The notes under the pieces: model-generated
Databases searched by the model: none
What the model saw: the letters and a program-made list of their open reading frames with translations, nothing else
Told to the model about the DNA's origin: nothing
Part shown: positions 12,366 to 22,846 of the stretch, piece by piece
How the letters are laid out: every line of letters starts with the position of its first letter
How positions within the stretch are numbered: the stretch's first letter is position 1
Origin: Methylobacterium sp. PvR107
GTDB taxonomy: Bacteria; Pseudomonadota; Alphaproteobacteria; Rhizobiales; Beijerinckiaceae
DNA: 64,000 nt
Assembly (NCBI RefSeq): GCF_017833295.1
Contig: NZ_JAFIBW010000001.1
Location: 4,677,501-4,741,500 of the forward strand
Reading direction: 5' to 3'
Position numbers and translations under genes: made by a program

Positions 12366-13591
12366 GCGGCCTGATTCCGGTCGCCGAGGCGCTGGCGCGG
12401 GTCCTGGCCAGCGTCACGGGCCCGGTGGAAGCCGAGACCATGCCGTTGGCCCAGGCCGCCGGCCGCACGCTCGCTGCCGACATCGTCGCGTCGCGGACCC
12501 AGCCGCCGTTTCCCGCCTCGGCCATGGACGGCTACGCGGTGCGCAGCGCCGATGCGGACCATATCGACGCCCGTCTGCGGCTCATCGGCACTAGCGCGGC
12601 CGGTCACGGCTTCACCGGGCAGGTCGGAGAGGGCGAGGCGGTGCGGATCTTCACCGGCGCGCCGGTACCGAACGGCGCCGACGCGATCCTGATCCAGGAA
12701 GATGCGCGCGCCGAGGACGGTATTGTCCGTGTCCTCGAAGCGGTCGAGCCCGGCCGCTTCATCCGCCGGGCCGGCCTGGACTTCACCGCGGGTGACACCC
12801 TGTTGACGGCGGGCCTCGGCCTCGATGCCCGCCGCCTCGCCCTGGCGGCCGCAGCCGGCCACCCGTGCCTGTCGGTCCGGCGCAGGCCCCGGGTCGCGAT
12901 CCTGGCGACGGGAGACGAATTGGTGGAGCCCGGCGCGACGCCGGCCTGGGATCAGATCGTCGCGTCGAACAGCCTCGCGCTCGCGGCCCTGGCGGCCGAG
13001 GCCGGTGCCGAGATCATCGATCTGGGCATCGCGGCGGACGATCACGGCGCCCTGGAGGACGCCTTCCGGCGCGCGCGCGGGGCGCGGGCCGACCTGCTGA
13101 TCACGCTCGGCGGCGCCTCGGTCGGCGATCACGACCTCGTCCAGGCGGCGCTCGCCCGGGAAGGGCTGGAACTGGGTTTCTGGCGCGTCGCGCTCCGGCC
13201 CGGCAAGCCGCTGATGCACGGCCGCCTCGGCGACATGCTGGTGATCGGGCTTCCCGGCAACCCGGTCTCGTCCATCGTCTGCGGCCTACTGTTCGTCATT
13301 CCGGCGATCCGCGCGCTCCAGGGCGACCCGCAGGCCGGGGCCGATCGTAGCGAGCCGGCGACGCTCGGCCGCGATCTCCCGGCCAACGACGGTCGCGCCG
13401 ATTACATGCGGGCGAGCCTCGCGTTCGATCCGGGCCAACTTCCCGTGGCGACGCCCGAACAGCGTCAGGATTCCTCGATGCTGGCGGTGCTCGGCCGCTC
13501 CGAGGCGCTGCTGATCCGCGCGCCCCACGAGCCGCCCGCCCAGGCCGGCGATCTGTGCCGGATCATCCGGCTCGACCGGCGGCTGCTCTGA
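12362..13591 (+). CDS. moeA: Molybdopterin molybdenumtransferase
   Basis: 409 residues from ATG 12362. It inserts molybdate into adenylylated molybdopterin, the last step of cofactor synthesis. Recognisable motifs are [28 protein letters not shown], a MoCF domain with [12 protein letters not shown] and GGASVGDHD, and GLPGNPVS near the C-terminus. It is the last gene of this plus-strand run; its stop is three bases from the convergent stop of the next gene. In many alphaproteobacteria lexA follows moeA, but it does not here. Confidence 0.96.
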   Translation: MSGLIPVAEALARVLASVTGPVEAETMPLAQAAGRTLAADIVASRTQPPFPASAMDGYAVRSADADHIDARLRLIGTSAAGHGFTGQVGEGEAVRIFTGAPVPNGADAILIQEDARAEDGIVRVLEAVEPGRFIRRAGLDFTAGDTLLTAGLGLDARRLALAAAAGHPCLSVRRRPRVAILATGDELVEPGATPAWDQIVASNSLALAALAAEAGAEIIDLGIAADDHGALEDAFRRARGARADLLITLGGASVGDHDLVQAALAREGLELGFWRVALRPGKPLMHGRLGDMLVIGLPGNPVSSIVCGLLFVIPAIRALQGDPQAGADRSEPATLGRDLPANDGRADYMRASLAFDPGQLPVATPEQRQDSSMLAVLGRSEALLIRAPHEPPAQAGDLCRIIRLDRRLL

Positions 13592-13594
13592 CGC

Positions 13595-15382
13595 TCAGCG
13601 TGTCACCCGCCAGACCTTGAGCGGACCGGGCAGCGCCACGGGTGCCAGCCGGGCGGATTCCGCCGCGCCGCGGGCCAGCCGGGTCGCGAAGGCGGGCTCG
13701 GCCTGGAGGTCGTCGGCCGGCCGGGCCGGGCAGGCGACGAGATAGCGGATCCGGAGCGCCGTCAGCACGCGATCGAGATCCGCCTCGGTGCCGCCCAGTC
13801 CCTCGATTGCCGCCTCCAGCCCCGATATGGCGCGATGGTACGGGGCGGCTACGACGCTGTGCGGGGTGCGCAGCAGGATCGACGGTCCCAGGAAGATCGG
13901 CGCCAGGATCGTACCCGGCGGTAGGGCAGCGAGGGGCCTCAGCGCCGTATCGCTCTGGCACGCCGCCGCGCCACCGGGATCGGGTGCCGTGCGCGAGGCT
14001 GGCAGAAGAACCTCGCCCAGGAGCGCCGGCGCCATCCACAGGGTGCTGACCATGCTGCCGCCGAGGAGTGCGAAGCCCCATCGGCGCGCGCCAGTTCCGG
14101 ATTCTTCAGCCTGCGTCAGGGCGCGGTCGAGCACGGCACCCGCGACCAGCGGCACGAAGCCGGAGGCGATGTAGAGACCGCGGAACTGGAAGACGCCGAG
14201 GATCAGGCCGGGCCACAGGAAGAGCGCCGCGACCGTCCAGGCGCGCCGCTGCAAGCCGCGCCAGGCCAGCCAGGCGGCTGTCAGGCTGGCGAGCGCCACG
14301 ACCGGGTGGAAGGCCAGCGCTTCCCATTGGCCTCCGGCAATCAGCTTCGGGACCGAGGCCATCTCGTTGACTGTCAGCAGCCAATGGTCACGCACCAGGG
14401 CCGGCATCCCCGGAAACGGGCCGCCCAGACAGGCCGGGAATGCCGCCGCGAAGGCCGCCAGCATGACTGCGCCGCACAGCCCCGCGAGGGCGGCGCGCGC
14501 GCGGATCGTGGCGAGGCGGTCGCCAGCCCATGTGGCGCCAAGGACGAAGATCAGGCCGGCCGAGGCGAGGAAGAGCCAGGGTGGCGAGAGCGCGTCGCAG
14601 CGCGGAACGGCCCACTGGTCTGGGGCGGTCTGGGCCGCGAACAGGACCGGCGCCGCGGCTCCGAGCCCGAAGCCGAACCCGGACAGCGTCGGCCGCGCAG
14701 GCCGGCCGCGCAGGCACCAGTCGCCGACCAGATACAGGGTCGCCACCGCGACGGAGGGCAGGCCTTCCAACCCGATCGCCAGGGACAGGGCTGCCGAACC
14801 GCCGCCGATCAGTCCGCTGCGGAAACCCCCGCGGATCATGCAGGCGGCCAAGCCGAGCAGCGCGATCATCTGGACGTTGTGGTGGTCGACCCGTCCGGGT
14901 TGAAACTGGGTCGTGACCCCGAATGTCTGGGTCGCAACAAGGACCGCCAGAAGCGCGGCCCGTTCGCCGAAGCTGTGGCGGACGCCGCGGTAGAGCACCC
15001 AGCCGTACAGCCCGAACAGCAGCAATGGCCACAGCGCGGCCGTCAGGCCCTCGGCCAGTGCCGGGCCGGCGATCGGACTCAGCGCGAGGATCATCCCGGC
15101 GATCGGCGCATCGACGAGGCGCGACCAATGGCTCAATACGCCGGCCGGCGGCAGGAAGCGGGATTGAACGTTGTCGTACCAGCCCTGCCCGGACAGAAGA
15201 TCCCGGACCTCGACGAGACGCATGGCGTCGTCGGTATCGGGCACGCGCAGGTGTTGGATCGTGTCCCAGACGGCCTGGGGCGTGCTCATGGTCACGACGC
15301 ACAACGCGATCACGACCCAGAGGACGATGCGGCTGTCGAGGCGTGGGAGCGCCCGGGTGATGGTCTGCGCTGGGGCGGTCAC
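13595..15382 (-). CDS. GT-C fold membrane glycosyltransferase, STT3/PglB-like
   Basis: 595 residues with many hydrophobic segments through about residue 430 and a soluble C-terminal part of about 150 residues. After the first membrane segment (20-35) an acidic motif D-T-D-D occurs at 49-52, and GRVDHH is at 163-168 before the next segments. This resembles the D-x-D and DHH elements of STT3/PglB oligosaccharyltransferases and other GT-C enzymes using polyprenyl-linked sugars. The WWD-type motif of true oligosaccharyltransferases is not obvious, so protein N-glycosylation is not claimed; glycolipid or polysaccharide transfer at the outer face of the inner membrane is equally possible. It is divergent from a sugar-mutase-like flavoprotein. 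Confidence 0.65.
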   Translation of the reverse strand: MTAPAQTITRALPRLDSRIVLWVVIALCVVTMSTPQAVWDTIQHLRVPDTDDAMRLVEVRDLLSGQGWYDNVQSRFLPPAGVLSHWSRLVDAPIAGMILALSPIAGPALAEGLTAALWPLLLFGLYGWVLYRGVRHSFGERAALLAVLVATQTFGVTTQFQPGRVDHHNVQMIALLGLAACMIRGGFRSGLIGGGSAALSLAIGLEGLPSVAVATLYLVGDWCLRGRPARPTLSGFGFGLGAAAPVLFAAQTAPDQWAVPRCDALSPPWLFLASAGLIFVLGATWAGDRLATIRARAALAGLCGAVMLAAFAAAFPACLGGPFPGMPALVRDHWLLTVNEMASVPKLIAGGQWEALAFHPVVALASLTAAWLAWRGLQRRAWTVAALFLWPGLILGVFQFRGLYIASGFVPLVAGAVLDRALTQAEESGTGARRWGFALLGGSMVSTLWMAPALLGEVLLPASRTAPDPGGAAACQSDTALRPLAALPPGTILAPIFLGPSILLRTPHSVVAAPYHRAISGLEAAIEGLGGTEADLDRVLTALRIRYLVACPARPADDLQAEPAFATRLARGAAESARLAPVALPGPLKVWRVTR

Positions 15383-15624
15383 GATGGGTCACCCTGGGTC
15401 GGGCGGCGGGTGCCTTGGCGCGCATCGTCGCGCAGGCGTGCTTAACGCAGGGTCAAGGAAGGCCGGGCGTCTGCCGCGCTCCCGAGCGCGGGACACGGCC
15501 GGCGACCATGTCCGCCGGCGCAAGTCCGAGGGTCCTGCCAGCGATTCCTTAACCACGACGACCCATGCTCCCGGCAGGTCGGCGCTTCGCGCGTCGTGCG
15601 ACCCACGAATTGCCGGAGCAGGGG

Positions 15625-17127
15625 ATGAGCCACCACACCGAGACGCTGGTGATCGGCGCGGGGCCCGCGGGCCTCACCGCCGCCTACCTGCTGTCGAAGC
15701 AGGGTCGGTCCGTCACCGTCCTGGAGCGGGACCCCGGTCAGGTGGGCGGGATCTCGCGCACGGTCTCGTACAAAGGCTACCTGTTCGATATCGGTGGCCA
15801 TCGGTTCTTCTCGAAGTCGCAGGCCGTGGTCGATCTCTGGGACGAGATGCTCCCCGACGATTTCATCGAACGGCCCCGCCTGTCGCGGATCTATTATCGC
15901 GGCCGGTACTACGCCTACCCGCTGAAGGCCTTCGAAGCACTCCGCAATCTCGGCCTGTTCACCAGTGCGGCCTGCGTCGCCTCGTACCTCTACGCACGCC
16001 TGCGGCCGACGCAGGACCCGAAGACCTTCCATGCCTGGGTCCGCAATCAGTTCGGCGAGCGCCTGTTCTCGATCTTCTTCAAGACCTACACCGAGAAGGT
16101 GTGGGGCATGTCGTGCGATGCGATCTCGGCCGATTGGGCGGCGCAGCGCATCAAGGGCCTCGATCTTGGCGCGGCGATCCGTGACGGGATCAAGCGTTCC
16201 CTCGGCCTGCGCAAGCCGGCCAAGACCGGAGGCCCCGTCATCAAGACGCTGATCGAATCGTTCCGCTATCCCCGCCGGGGACCCGGCATGATGTGGGAGG
16301 CGGCGGCCGCCAAGATCGAGGCCCAGGGCGGAAAGCTCCACCTCGACCGCAGCGTCGATTCCCTCAGCTACGATGCGGGCACCGGCATCTGGACGGTGGC
16401 GGCCCGTCGCGCCGACGGCAGCCGCGAGACCTTCACGGCCCGGCACGTAATCTCCTCTGCGCCGGTGCGCGAGCTGGTCGACGCGATCCGGCCGCGGCCT
16501 CTCAGCACCTTCAACGCCCGGGCACTGAAGTATCGCGACTTCGTCACCGTGGCGCTGATCGCCAAGTCGCAGAAGAACTTCCCCGACAACTGGATTTACA
16601 TCCACGATCCGTCGGTGAAGGTCGGCCGCGTCCAGAATTTTCGCTCCTGGTCGCCCGAGATGGTGCCGGATGCGGACCATACCTGCCTGGGCCTGGAGTA
16701 TTTCTGCTTCGAGGGCGACGGTCTCTGGAACGCGGACGATTCCGAGCTGGTGGCGCTCGCCAAGCGCGAGATCGGGCAGATCGGCCTGATCGATCCGGCC
16801 GACGTGGTCGATGCCTGCGTGGTCCGCCAGCCGAAGGCCTACCCAGTCTACGACGAGGATTATGCAGCCCACGTCGCCACCGTGCGGCGGGAACTGGAGC
16901 GCGACTTCCCGACCCTGCATCTCGTCGGCCGAAACGGTATGCACAAGTACAACAACCAGGACCACGCGATGATGACCGCGATGCTGACCGTGGAGAACAT
17001 CCTCTGCGGCCGGCGCCGGCACGACGTCTGGCGGGTCAACGAGGACGCCGAGTACACCGAGGCCGGTATCTCGGGAGCCGATGCCGCCCTCGGCAGCGAG
17101 CGCCTCGTGCCGCGCAAGGTCGCCTGA
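15625..17127 (+). CDS. FAD-dependent oxidoreductase, UDP-galactopyranose mutase-like
   Basis: 500 residues from ATG 15625, with GGAGCAGGGG just upstream as ribosome site. The N-terminal dinucleotide fold is clear: VIGAGPAGLTAAYLLSKQG (about 8-26), ending at the acidic ELERD-type position. FDIGGHRFFSKS and the tryptophan/tyrosine-rich middle are typical of the NAD(P)-binding Rossmann/amine-oxidase families annotated as protoporphyrinogen oxidase- or UDP-galactopyranose-mutase-like. The C-terminus has GRNGMHKYNNQDHAM, matching the FAD-contacting end of mutase-like proteins. It may modify a nucleotide or lipid-linked sugar for the neighbouring GT-C enzyme, but this is inference from position. 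Confidence 0.75.
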   Translation: MSHHTETLVIGAGPAGLTAAYLLSKQGRSVTVLERDPGQVGGISRTVSYKGYLFDIGGHRFFSKSQAVVDLWDEMLPDDFIERPRLSRIYYRGRYYAYPLKAFEALRNLGLFTSAACVASYLYARLRPTQDPKTFHAWVRNQFGERLFSIFFKTYTEKVWGMSCDAISADWAAQRIKGLDLGAAIRDGIKRSLGLRKPAKTGGPVIKTLIESFRYPRRGPGMMWEAAAAKIEAQGGKLHLDRSVDSLSYDAGTGIWTVAARRADGSRETFTARHVISSAPVRELVDAIRPRPLSTFNARALKYRDFVTVALIAKSQKNFPDNWIYIHDPSVKVGRVQNFRSWSPEMVPDADHTCLGLEYFCFEGDGLWNADDSELVALAKREIGQIGLIDPADVVDACVVRQPKAYPVYDEDYAAHVATVRRELERDFPTLHLVGRNGMHKYNNQDHAMMTAMLTVENILCGRRRHDVWRVNEDAEYTEAGISGADAALGSERLVPRKVA

Positions 17128-17159
17128 GACCGTTTCCGATCGACCGGATCGGCCGCATC

Positions 17160-17190
17160 GTCCTTGCGCGCGGAGCGAAGCAATCCAGGG
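17160..17190. repeat. Half-copy of the palindromic intergenic element
   Basis: The stretch around 17160-17190 (TCCTTGCGCGCGGAGCGAAGCAATCC) closely resembles the flank plus one arm of the element at 1497-1568. No complementary second arm is visible, so it appears to be a decayed or partial copy. It lies in the gap between the flavoprotein gene and the sugar dehydrogenase gene. Confidence 0.5.
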
Positions 17191-17405
17191 CAACGCCGAA
17201 CTCTCCGAGGGCGAGCGGCCTTGGGTCACTGCGCGTTGATCCTGATGACGGAACGGCCAGCCTCCTCGAGGCGGCACCCGGAGTCCCGATACGAGGCGAC
17301 AAGGTCCGGGCCGCGTCACCGGGGCCGCTTGCCGGTCTCTCGCGCGCCTCTATCGTTTCTGTCCGGCGATGCCCTGGTCCAAGGGCCGCCGGGAGGAAAT
17401 TATCG

Positions 17406-18689
17406 ATGCGATCTCTGCTTCTCGCTGCGCTCGTCGCGAGCGTGGCCGTGCCGGCGACGGTGCTGCCCGTCCTGGCGCAGGGCGCCGCCCCTGCCGAGAC
17501 CAAGGCCAAGACCGACGATCTGGAGAAGCTCCAGGGCTTTCACAGCACCAACACCCAGGCCGCTGCCGAGGTCCCGCAGACGGGCCGGCGCGCGGATGCG
17601 ATCCGCAAGAACCTGTCGAAGATCAAGATGCCCGACGGCTTCAAGATCGATCTCTACGCCGTCGTGCCGGATGCCCGCTCGATCGCGGTCGGTCCCAATG
17701 CCGGGGTGCTGTTCGTCGGCACGCGCAAGAGCAAGATCTACACGGTGACCGACCGCGACAAGGACCGGGTCGCCGACGAGGTGCGCCCCTTCGCTCCGGG
17801 CATCGAGTTCAAGATCCCGAACGGCGTCTGCTTCTCGAAGGACGGCGTCCTCACCGTGGTCGAGCAGAACCGCGTTCTCGCTTTCCCGGCCGCCGAGTTC
17901 TTCTACGAGAATCCGGATGTCGCCGCCGGCGTGCTGGTCAAGCAGGGTGAGCTGATCCCGGCGGCCGAGGAGAGCTTCAACCACACCGCCCGGGTCTGCC
18001 GGGTCGGTGCGGACGGCAAAACCTACATCGCCCTCGGTCAGCCCTACAACGTCCCGCCCGCCGAGAAGATGGACCTCTACAAGAAGACCGGGATCGGCGG
18101 CATCATCCGCATCGACGCCGACGGCAAGAACCGCGAGGTCTATGCCACCGGCATCCGCAATTCCGTGGGCATGGATTTCAATGCCGACAAGACGCTCTGG
18201 TTCACCGACAATCAGGTCGACGGGATGGGCGACGACAAGCCCCCGGGCGAATTGAACCACGCCACCAAGGCGGGGGAGACGTTCGGCTTCCCTTGGTTCG
18301 GCGGCGGCGCGGTCCGGACGGTCGAGTACAAGGACCAAGCCCCGCCGGCCGACGCCGTCGCCCCGATGGCCGAGCTGCCGCCGCACGCGGCCGATCTCGG
18401 CATGACCTTCTACAACGGCAAGCAGTTCCCAGCCTCGTACAAGGGCGGGATCTTCATCGCCGAGCACGGCTCGTGGAACCGCACCGAGCCGGTGGGCGCC
18501 CGGGTGATGTTCGCCAAGCTCGGGGCCGACGGGAAGGTCGAGTCGGTCAAGCCGTTCGCGGAGGGCTGGCTCACCGGCGACGGCGAGTATCTCGGACGCC
18601 CGGTGGACGTCGCGGTGATGCTCGACGGCTCGCTGCTGGTCTCGGACGATTCCGCCGGGGCGATCTACCGGATCTCCTACGAGAAGTAG
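17406..18689 (+). CDS. Sorbosone dehydrogenase-family (PQQ-type) periplasmic sugar dehydrogenase
   Basis: 427 residues from ATG 17406, with a GGGAGG ribosome site at 17388-17393. Residues 1-24 form a Sec signal peptide ending near LAQG. The rest reads as a six-bladed beta-propeller of the soluble aldose/sorbosone dehydrogenase family, with repeated glycine/aspartate turns, FNHTARVCRVGADGK, GIRNSVGMDFN and IAEHGSWNRTEPVGARV. Family members use PQQ to oxidise sugars or alcohols in the periplasm, passing electrons to cytochrome c. A c-type cytochrome gene follows 151 bases downstream. The actual substrate is unknown. Confidence 0.85.
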   Translation: MRSLLLAALVASVAVPATVLPVLAQGAAPAETKAKTDDLEKLQGFHSTNTQAAAEVPQTGRRADAIRKNLSKIKMPDGFKIDLYAVVPDARSIAVGPNAGVLFVGTRKSKIYTVTDRDKDRVADEVRPFAPGIEFKIPNGVCFSKDGVLTVVEQNRVLAFPAAEFFYENPDVAAGVLVKQGELIPAAEESFNHTARVCRVGADGKTYIALGQPYNVPPAEKMDLYKKTGIGGIIRIDADGKNREVYATGIRNSVGMDFNADKTLWFTDNQVDGMGDDKPPGELNHATKAGETFGFPWFGGGAVRTVEYKDQAPPADAVAPMAELPPHAADLGMTFYNGKQFPASYKGGIFIAEHGSWNRTEPVGARVMFAKLGADGKVESVKPFAEGWLTGDGEYLGRPVDVAVMLDGSLLVSDDSAGAIYRISYEK

Positions 18690-18704
18690 CTTCCTGCGAT
18701 CTTT

Positions 18705-18809
18705 CCCCTCCCCCTTGCGGGGAGGGGCGGGGAAGGGGAGGTTGCGAACGGCACCGCGCCGCTCGATCCTACACCGCCTTTACATCCACGCCTCCCCAAA
18801 AGGGGGAGG
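18705..18809. repeat. Paired C/G-run hairpins in an intergenic element
   Basis: Hairpin one is at 18705-18727, where CCCCTCCCC pairs with GGGGAGGGG around a TTGC-type loop. Hairpin two is at 18791-18809 (CCTCCCC, loop AAAA, GGGGGAGG). The second arm sets resemble each other, so the pair forms a compound element of about 105 bases between the sugar dehydrogenase and the cytochrome c gene. It could attenuate read-through between these genes. Confidence 0.6.
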
Positions 18810-18840
18810 TGAGCACCGTTGCGCGATCCGAGCCCAGCCG

Positions 18841-19158
18841 ATGATCCGACCGCTTCTCGTCCTGATCGCCACTCTCATCCCGCTCTCGGCGCAGGCCGGC
18901 GATGCGACCGCGGGCCGGAAGCGCGCATCCGCCTGCCAGACCTGCCACGGCATGGACGGGCTGTCGAAGCTGCCGGAGGCGCCGAACCTCGCCGGTCAAG
19001 TGGAGCCCTACCTCGTCAAGGCGCTCAGCGAATACCGCGACGGCAAGCGGCAGAACGAGATCATGAACGTGGTCGCCAAGGAGCTGACCGACGCGGACAT
19101 TGCCAATCTGGCAGCGTACTATTCCGGCATCCAGATCGACGTGCTGCCGCCGGGCTGA
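18841..19158 (+). CDS. Small periplasmic class I cytochrome c
   Basis: 105 residues from ATG 18841. Residues 1-19 are a Sec signal peptide (LIPLSAQA). One haem site, C-Q-T-C-H, is at residues 32-36, and Met75 in EIMNV is the likely sixth ligand. The compact length fits a monohaem cytochrome c of the c553/c4-half type. Its position after the sorbosone-dehydrogenase-like gene makes it the probable electron acceptor for that enzyme, feeding a terminal oxidase. That partnership is inferred from context only. Confidence 0.88.
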   Translation: MIRPLLVLIATLIPLSAQAGDATAGRKRASACQTCHGMDGLSKLPEAPNLAGQVEPYLVKALSEYRDGKRQNEIMNVVAKELTDADIANLAAYYSGIQIDVLPPG

Positions 19159-19186
19159 CGGAGCTGCGCAAGGACGCCGTCCTTCC

Positions 19187-19211
19187 GCGGCTCGCCGAAG
19201 GCGAGAGCCGC
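19187..19211 (+). terminator. Stem-loop after cytochrome c gene
   Basis: GCGGCTCGCC at 19187-19196 and GGCGAGAGCCGC at 19200-19211 form a strong GC stem with one bulged base and a very short loop, 28 bases after the cytochrome stop. No T-run follows, so termination by this structure alone is uncertain. Confidence 0.35.
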
Positions 19212-19265
19212 CGCACCTGCCCAAACGATCGACCGTGCTCGATCTGAGCAGCGCGACGGTTCTAG

Positions 19266-19295
19266 ATTCCGGGCTCCGCTTCGCGGCCCCGGAAT
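19266..19295. repeat. Hairpin element, arm ATTCCGGG
   Basis: Arms 19266-19273 (ATTCCGGG) and 19288-19295 (CCCGGAAT) pair perfectly around CTCCGCTTCGCGGC, followed by GACGG. Same design as 4637-4666. It sits between the convergent cytochrome c and lepA genes. Confidence 0.75.
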
Positions 19296-19320
19296 GACGG
19301 ACCGGACGTCCAAGCGCCGA

Positions 19321-21129
<1,809 letters not shown>

Positions 21130-21494
21130 TCCGTTCGGGCGCGCGCCGGCGCGCGCCGTCTGACATCGGGACGTGTTCGGATGGAGCGGCTCACGCGCGA
21201 GATAGCAGCGCAGCGGGAAGGCGCCAAGCGCGGCCTGAACGCCGGAGGACGCACCGGCCGGGTCGAAGCTCCAGCCCCGTCATTCGTGGACTACGCAGCA
21301 GGGCCGGTGGTCCAGACATACCGTCGATGAAAGGTTTGGCCCGCCGGCGGGTTTGGATCCTGGAGTCCGCTGCGCGGCCCTGGGATGACGCAGAGATCCG
21401 ATCGGGTCGGCTCGGACGCGTAAACCCACGGGGGCCGGCATGGTCCGGCCCCCCGGGTGAAGGACGATTCAGGCCGTGAACAGCGATCGACCGC
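21130..21494. other. 365-base gap upstream of lepA
   Basis: No convincing gene. It holds a decayed hairpin-like stretch near 21353-21395, with a TCCTGGAGTCC and CCTGGGATGACG pattern recalling the ATCCCGGG elements, and the strong hairpin at 21430-21453. The lepA promoter should lie in its left part but I could not assign it. Confidence 0.5.
21430..21453 (-). terminator. Hairpin after the 66-residue unknown gene
   Basis: GGGGGCCGG at 21430-21438 and CCGGCCCCC at 21445-21453 form a perfect 9-bp stem with a 6-base loop (CATGGT). On the minus strand it lies about 40 bases after the stop of the small gene and is followed by GTGGGTTTACG, a weak T-tract. A probable transcription terminator. Confidence 0.6.
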
Positions 21495-21695
21495 TCAGCG
21501 GCCGCGATCGCGGATCAGGCGCTCGATCTCGGCCTCGCCGTGCGAGCGCGCCTTGGCCTCGGTCGGATGCTTCCGGTCCGAGCGCTGGTGCAGCTTGCCG
21601 TGCTTGCGAATGCTCCATTGGAACAACGAGCCGCTCTCGCCGACCGGCTCGACATCGAGGCTGAAGGGGTAGGTATCAGTCTGGGTCTCACTCAT
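21495..21695 (-). CDS. Small conserved-looking protein of unknown function
   Basis: 66 residues from ATG 21695 (MSETQTDTYPFSLDVEP). It has an N-terminal acidic/strand-like part with GSLFQWSIRKHGKLHQRS and a C-terminal charged helix (EAKARSHGEAEIERLIRDRGR). No signal peptide or membrane segment. The alternating strand pattern and lack of low complexity suggest a real cytoplasmic protein, and a strong hairpin follows its stop. I do not recognise the family. It reads in the same direction as lepA. Confidence 0.6.
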   Translation of the reverse strand: MSETQTDTYPFSLDVEPVGESGSLFQWSIRKHGKLHQRSDRKHPTEAKARSHGEAEIERLIRDRGR

Positions 21696-21755
21696 GCTGC
21701 CGATATGGGGCATCCAGCAACTTTTCGCCATGCCCCTCGTGAAGTCGTTGCGCTC

Positions 21756-22541
21756 TCAGGCTTCAGTGCCGGTCGTGCGGGCCTGCGCGGCCATGGCAAC
21801 CAAGCTCTTGCGCAGCGTACCCATGTCGCTGACGCGCTCCGGATAGAGGACCCGCGCAGTGCGGTCACCGGCCATCAGGTCCATGCCTTCCGGGTCAAGT
21901 CCGGTGAGTCGCCAAGGCAGGCCGGCGTCCGTGCCGGATCCGACGGCGTAGAGCGCCAGCGCGTCAGCGTGATCGGCGTTCATGTGCTCCACAGCGCCCC
22001 GCTCGCCCGCCACGATTGCGTCAGCCCCGGCGAGATCGAGAAGCAGCTGGTCGCGCGTCAGAGTCGCCGCCTTGGCGAAGCCGCCGTTGAGGTGGCCGGC
22101 CGACGGATCGAGGGCAAAGAAGCCGAAATCCGGGAAATCGGCGTAGAGCTTGGCCTTCGGGTGCCGGGCCAGGAACCGCGCCCGGGCACGGGCCTCGGTG
22201 CTCTGGGCGGCGCGCCCGACCACGGTCAGCCGGGGATGGGCCAGGGCGTCTCCCTTCCCACCCTGCGAGAACAGAAGCGAGCAGCGCGGATCGGCAAGCA
22301 GGTTGCGGGTATGGGCCGAGAGACGCGACAGCAGCATCAGCGGCGTGCCGTCCGAATCGGTGGCGATGGTGACGAGCGAGGCGAAGGGCGTTCCGTCCGG
22401 ATCGAGCGTCGCGAGCGCACCCGAGCGGATGCTGCGCAGAAGCATGCGCGACAGGCCGATCGCGTCGAACGGCGCTGCCTCGGCCGGGAGCGGCCGCGCC
22501 GGACCGCTCGGTCCGGATCCGGCCTCGATCCTCTCGCTCAT
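21756..22541 (-). CDS. HugZ-like pyridoxamine 5'-phosphate oxidase-fold protein with DUF2470 tail
   Basis: 261 residues from ATG 22541. The first two-thirds form a split-barrel FMN/haem-binding domain: [21 protein letters not shown], then [23 protein letters not shown]. The C-terminal third ([19 protein letters not shown] onward) is a DUF2470 module. This arrangement is found in HugZ-type haem-utilisation proteins and related flavoproteins. Whether it degrades haem is not shown. It is divergent from chvI. Confidence 0.82.
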   Translation of the reverse strand: MSERIEAGSGPSGPARPLPAEAAPFDAIGLSRMLLRSIRSGALATLDPDGTPFASLVTIATDSDGTPLMLLSRLSAHTRNLLADPRCSLLFSQGGKGDALAHPRLTVVGRAAQSTEARARARFLARHPKAKLYADFPDFGFFALDPSAGHLNGGFAKAATLTRDQLLLDLAGADAIVAGERGAVEHMNADHADALALYAVGSGTDAGLPWRLTGLDPEGMDLMAGDRTARVLYPERVSDMGTLRKSLVAMAAQARTTGTEA

Positions 22542-22846
22542 CCGCGCAGTCTCCCGTGTTGCGAGCGTCGCTGTTGTCCGCCAGCACTTTAGCGGCGCGG
22601 CCGGCAGCGCGCGAGGCATCGGGACCGCGTCAGATCGGCCGCGATCGATGGGCGTTACGGCCAAGCTATGACCGCCGCTCGCTTTTTCCGATTGGCCGTA
22701 CTAAAGCACCTGTCCCTTTGCGCGAGCCGGGCTGCGCCGAAAACGGCCTTTCTCGCGTGTCCGCCTGCCCCTCGGGGGCCGGGACGTGGCGCGGCCTGTG
22801 CGTTGAGCCGGGACCGCGCTTGAGCCCGTTCAGTCAGGGACCGCGC
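22542..22846. promoter_or_regulatory. Divergent intergenic region between hugZ-like gene and chvI
   Basis: This 305-base gap should carry promoters for both divergent genes. A less GC-rich patch with a T-run (CTTTTTCCGATTGG) lies near 22681-22700. I could not define -35/-10 boxes or a ChvI-type operator. No gene is supported inside. Confidence 0.35.
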
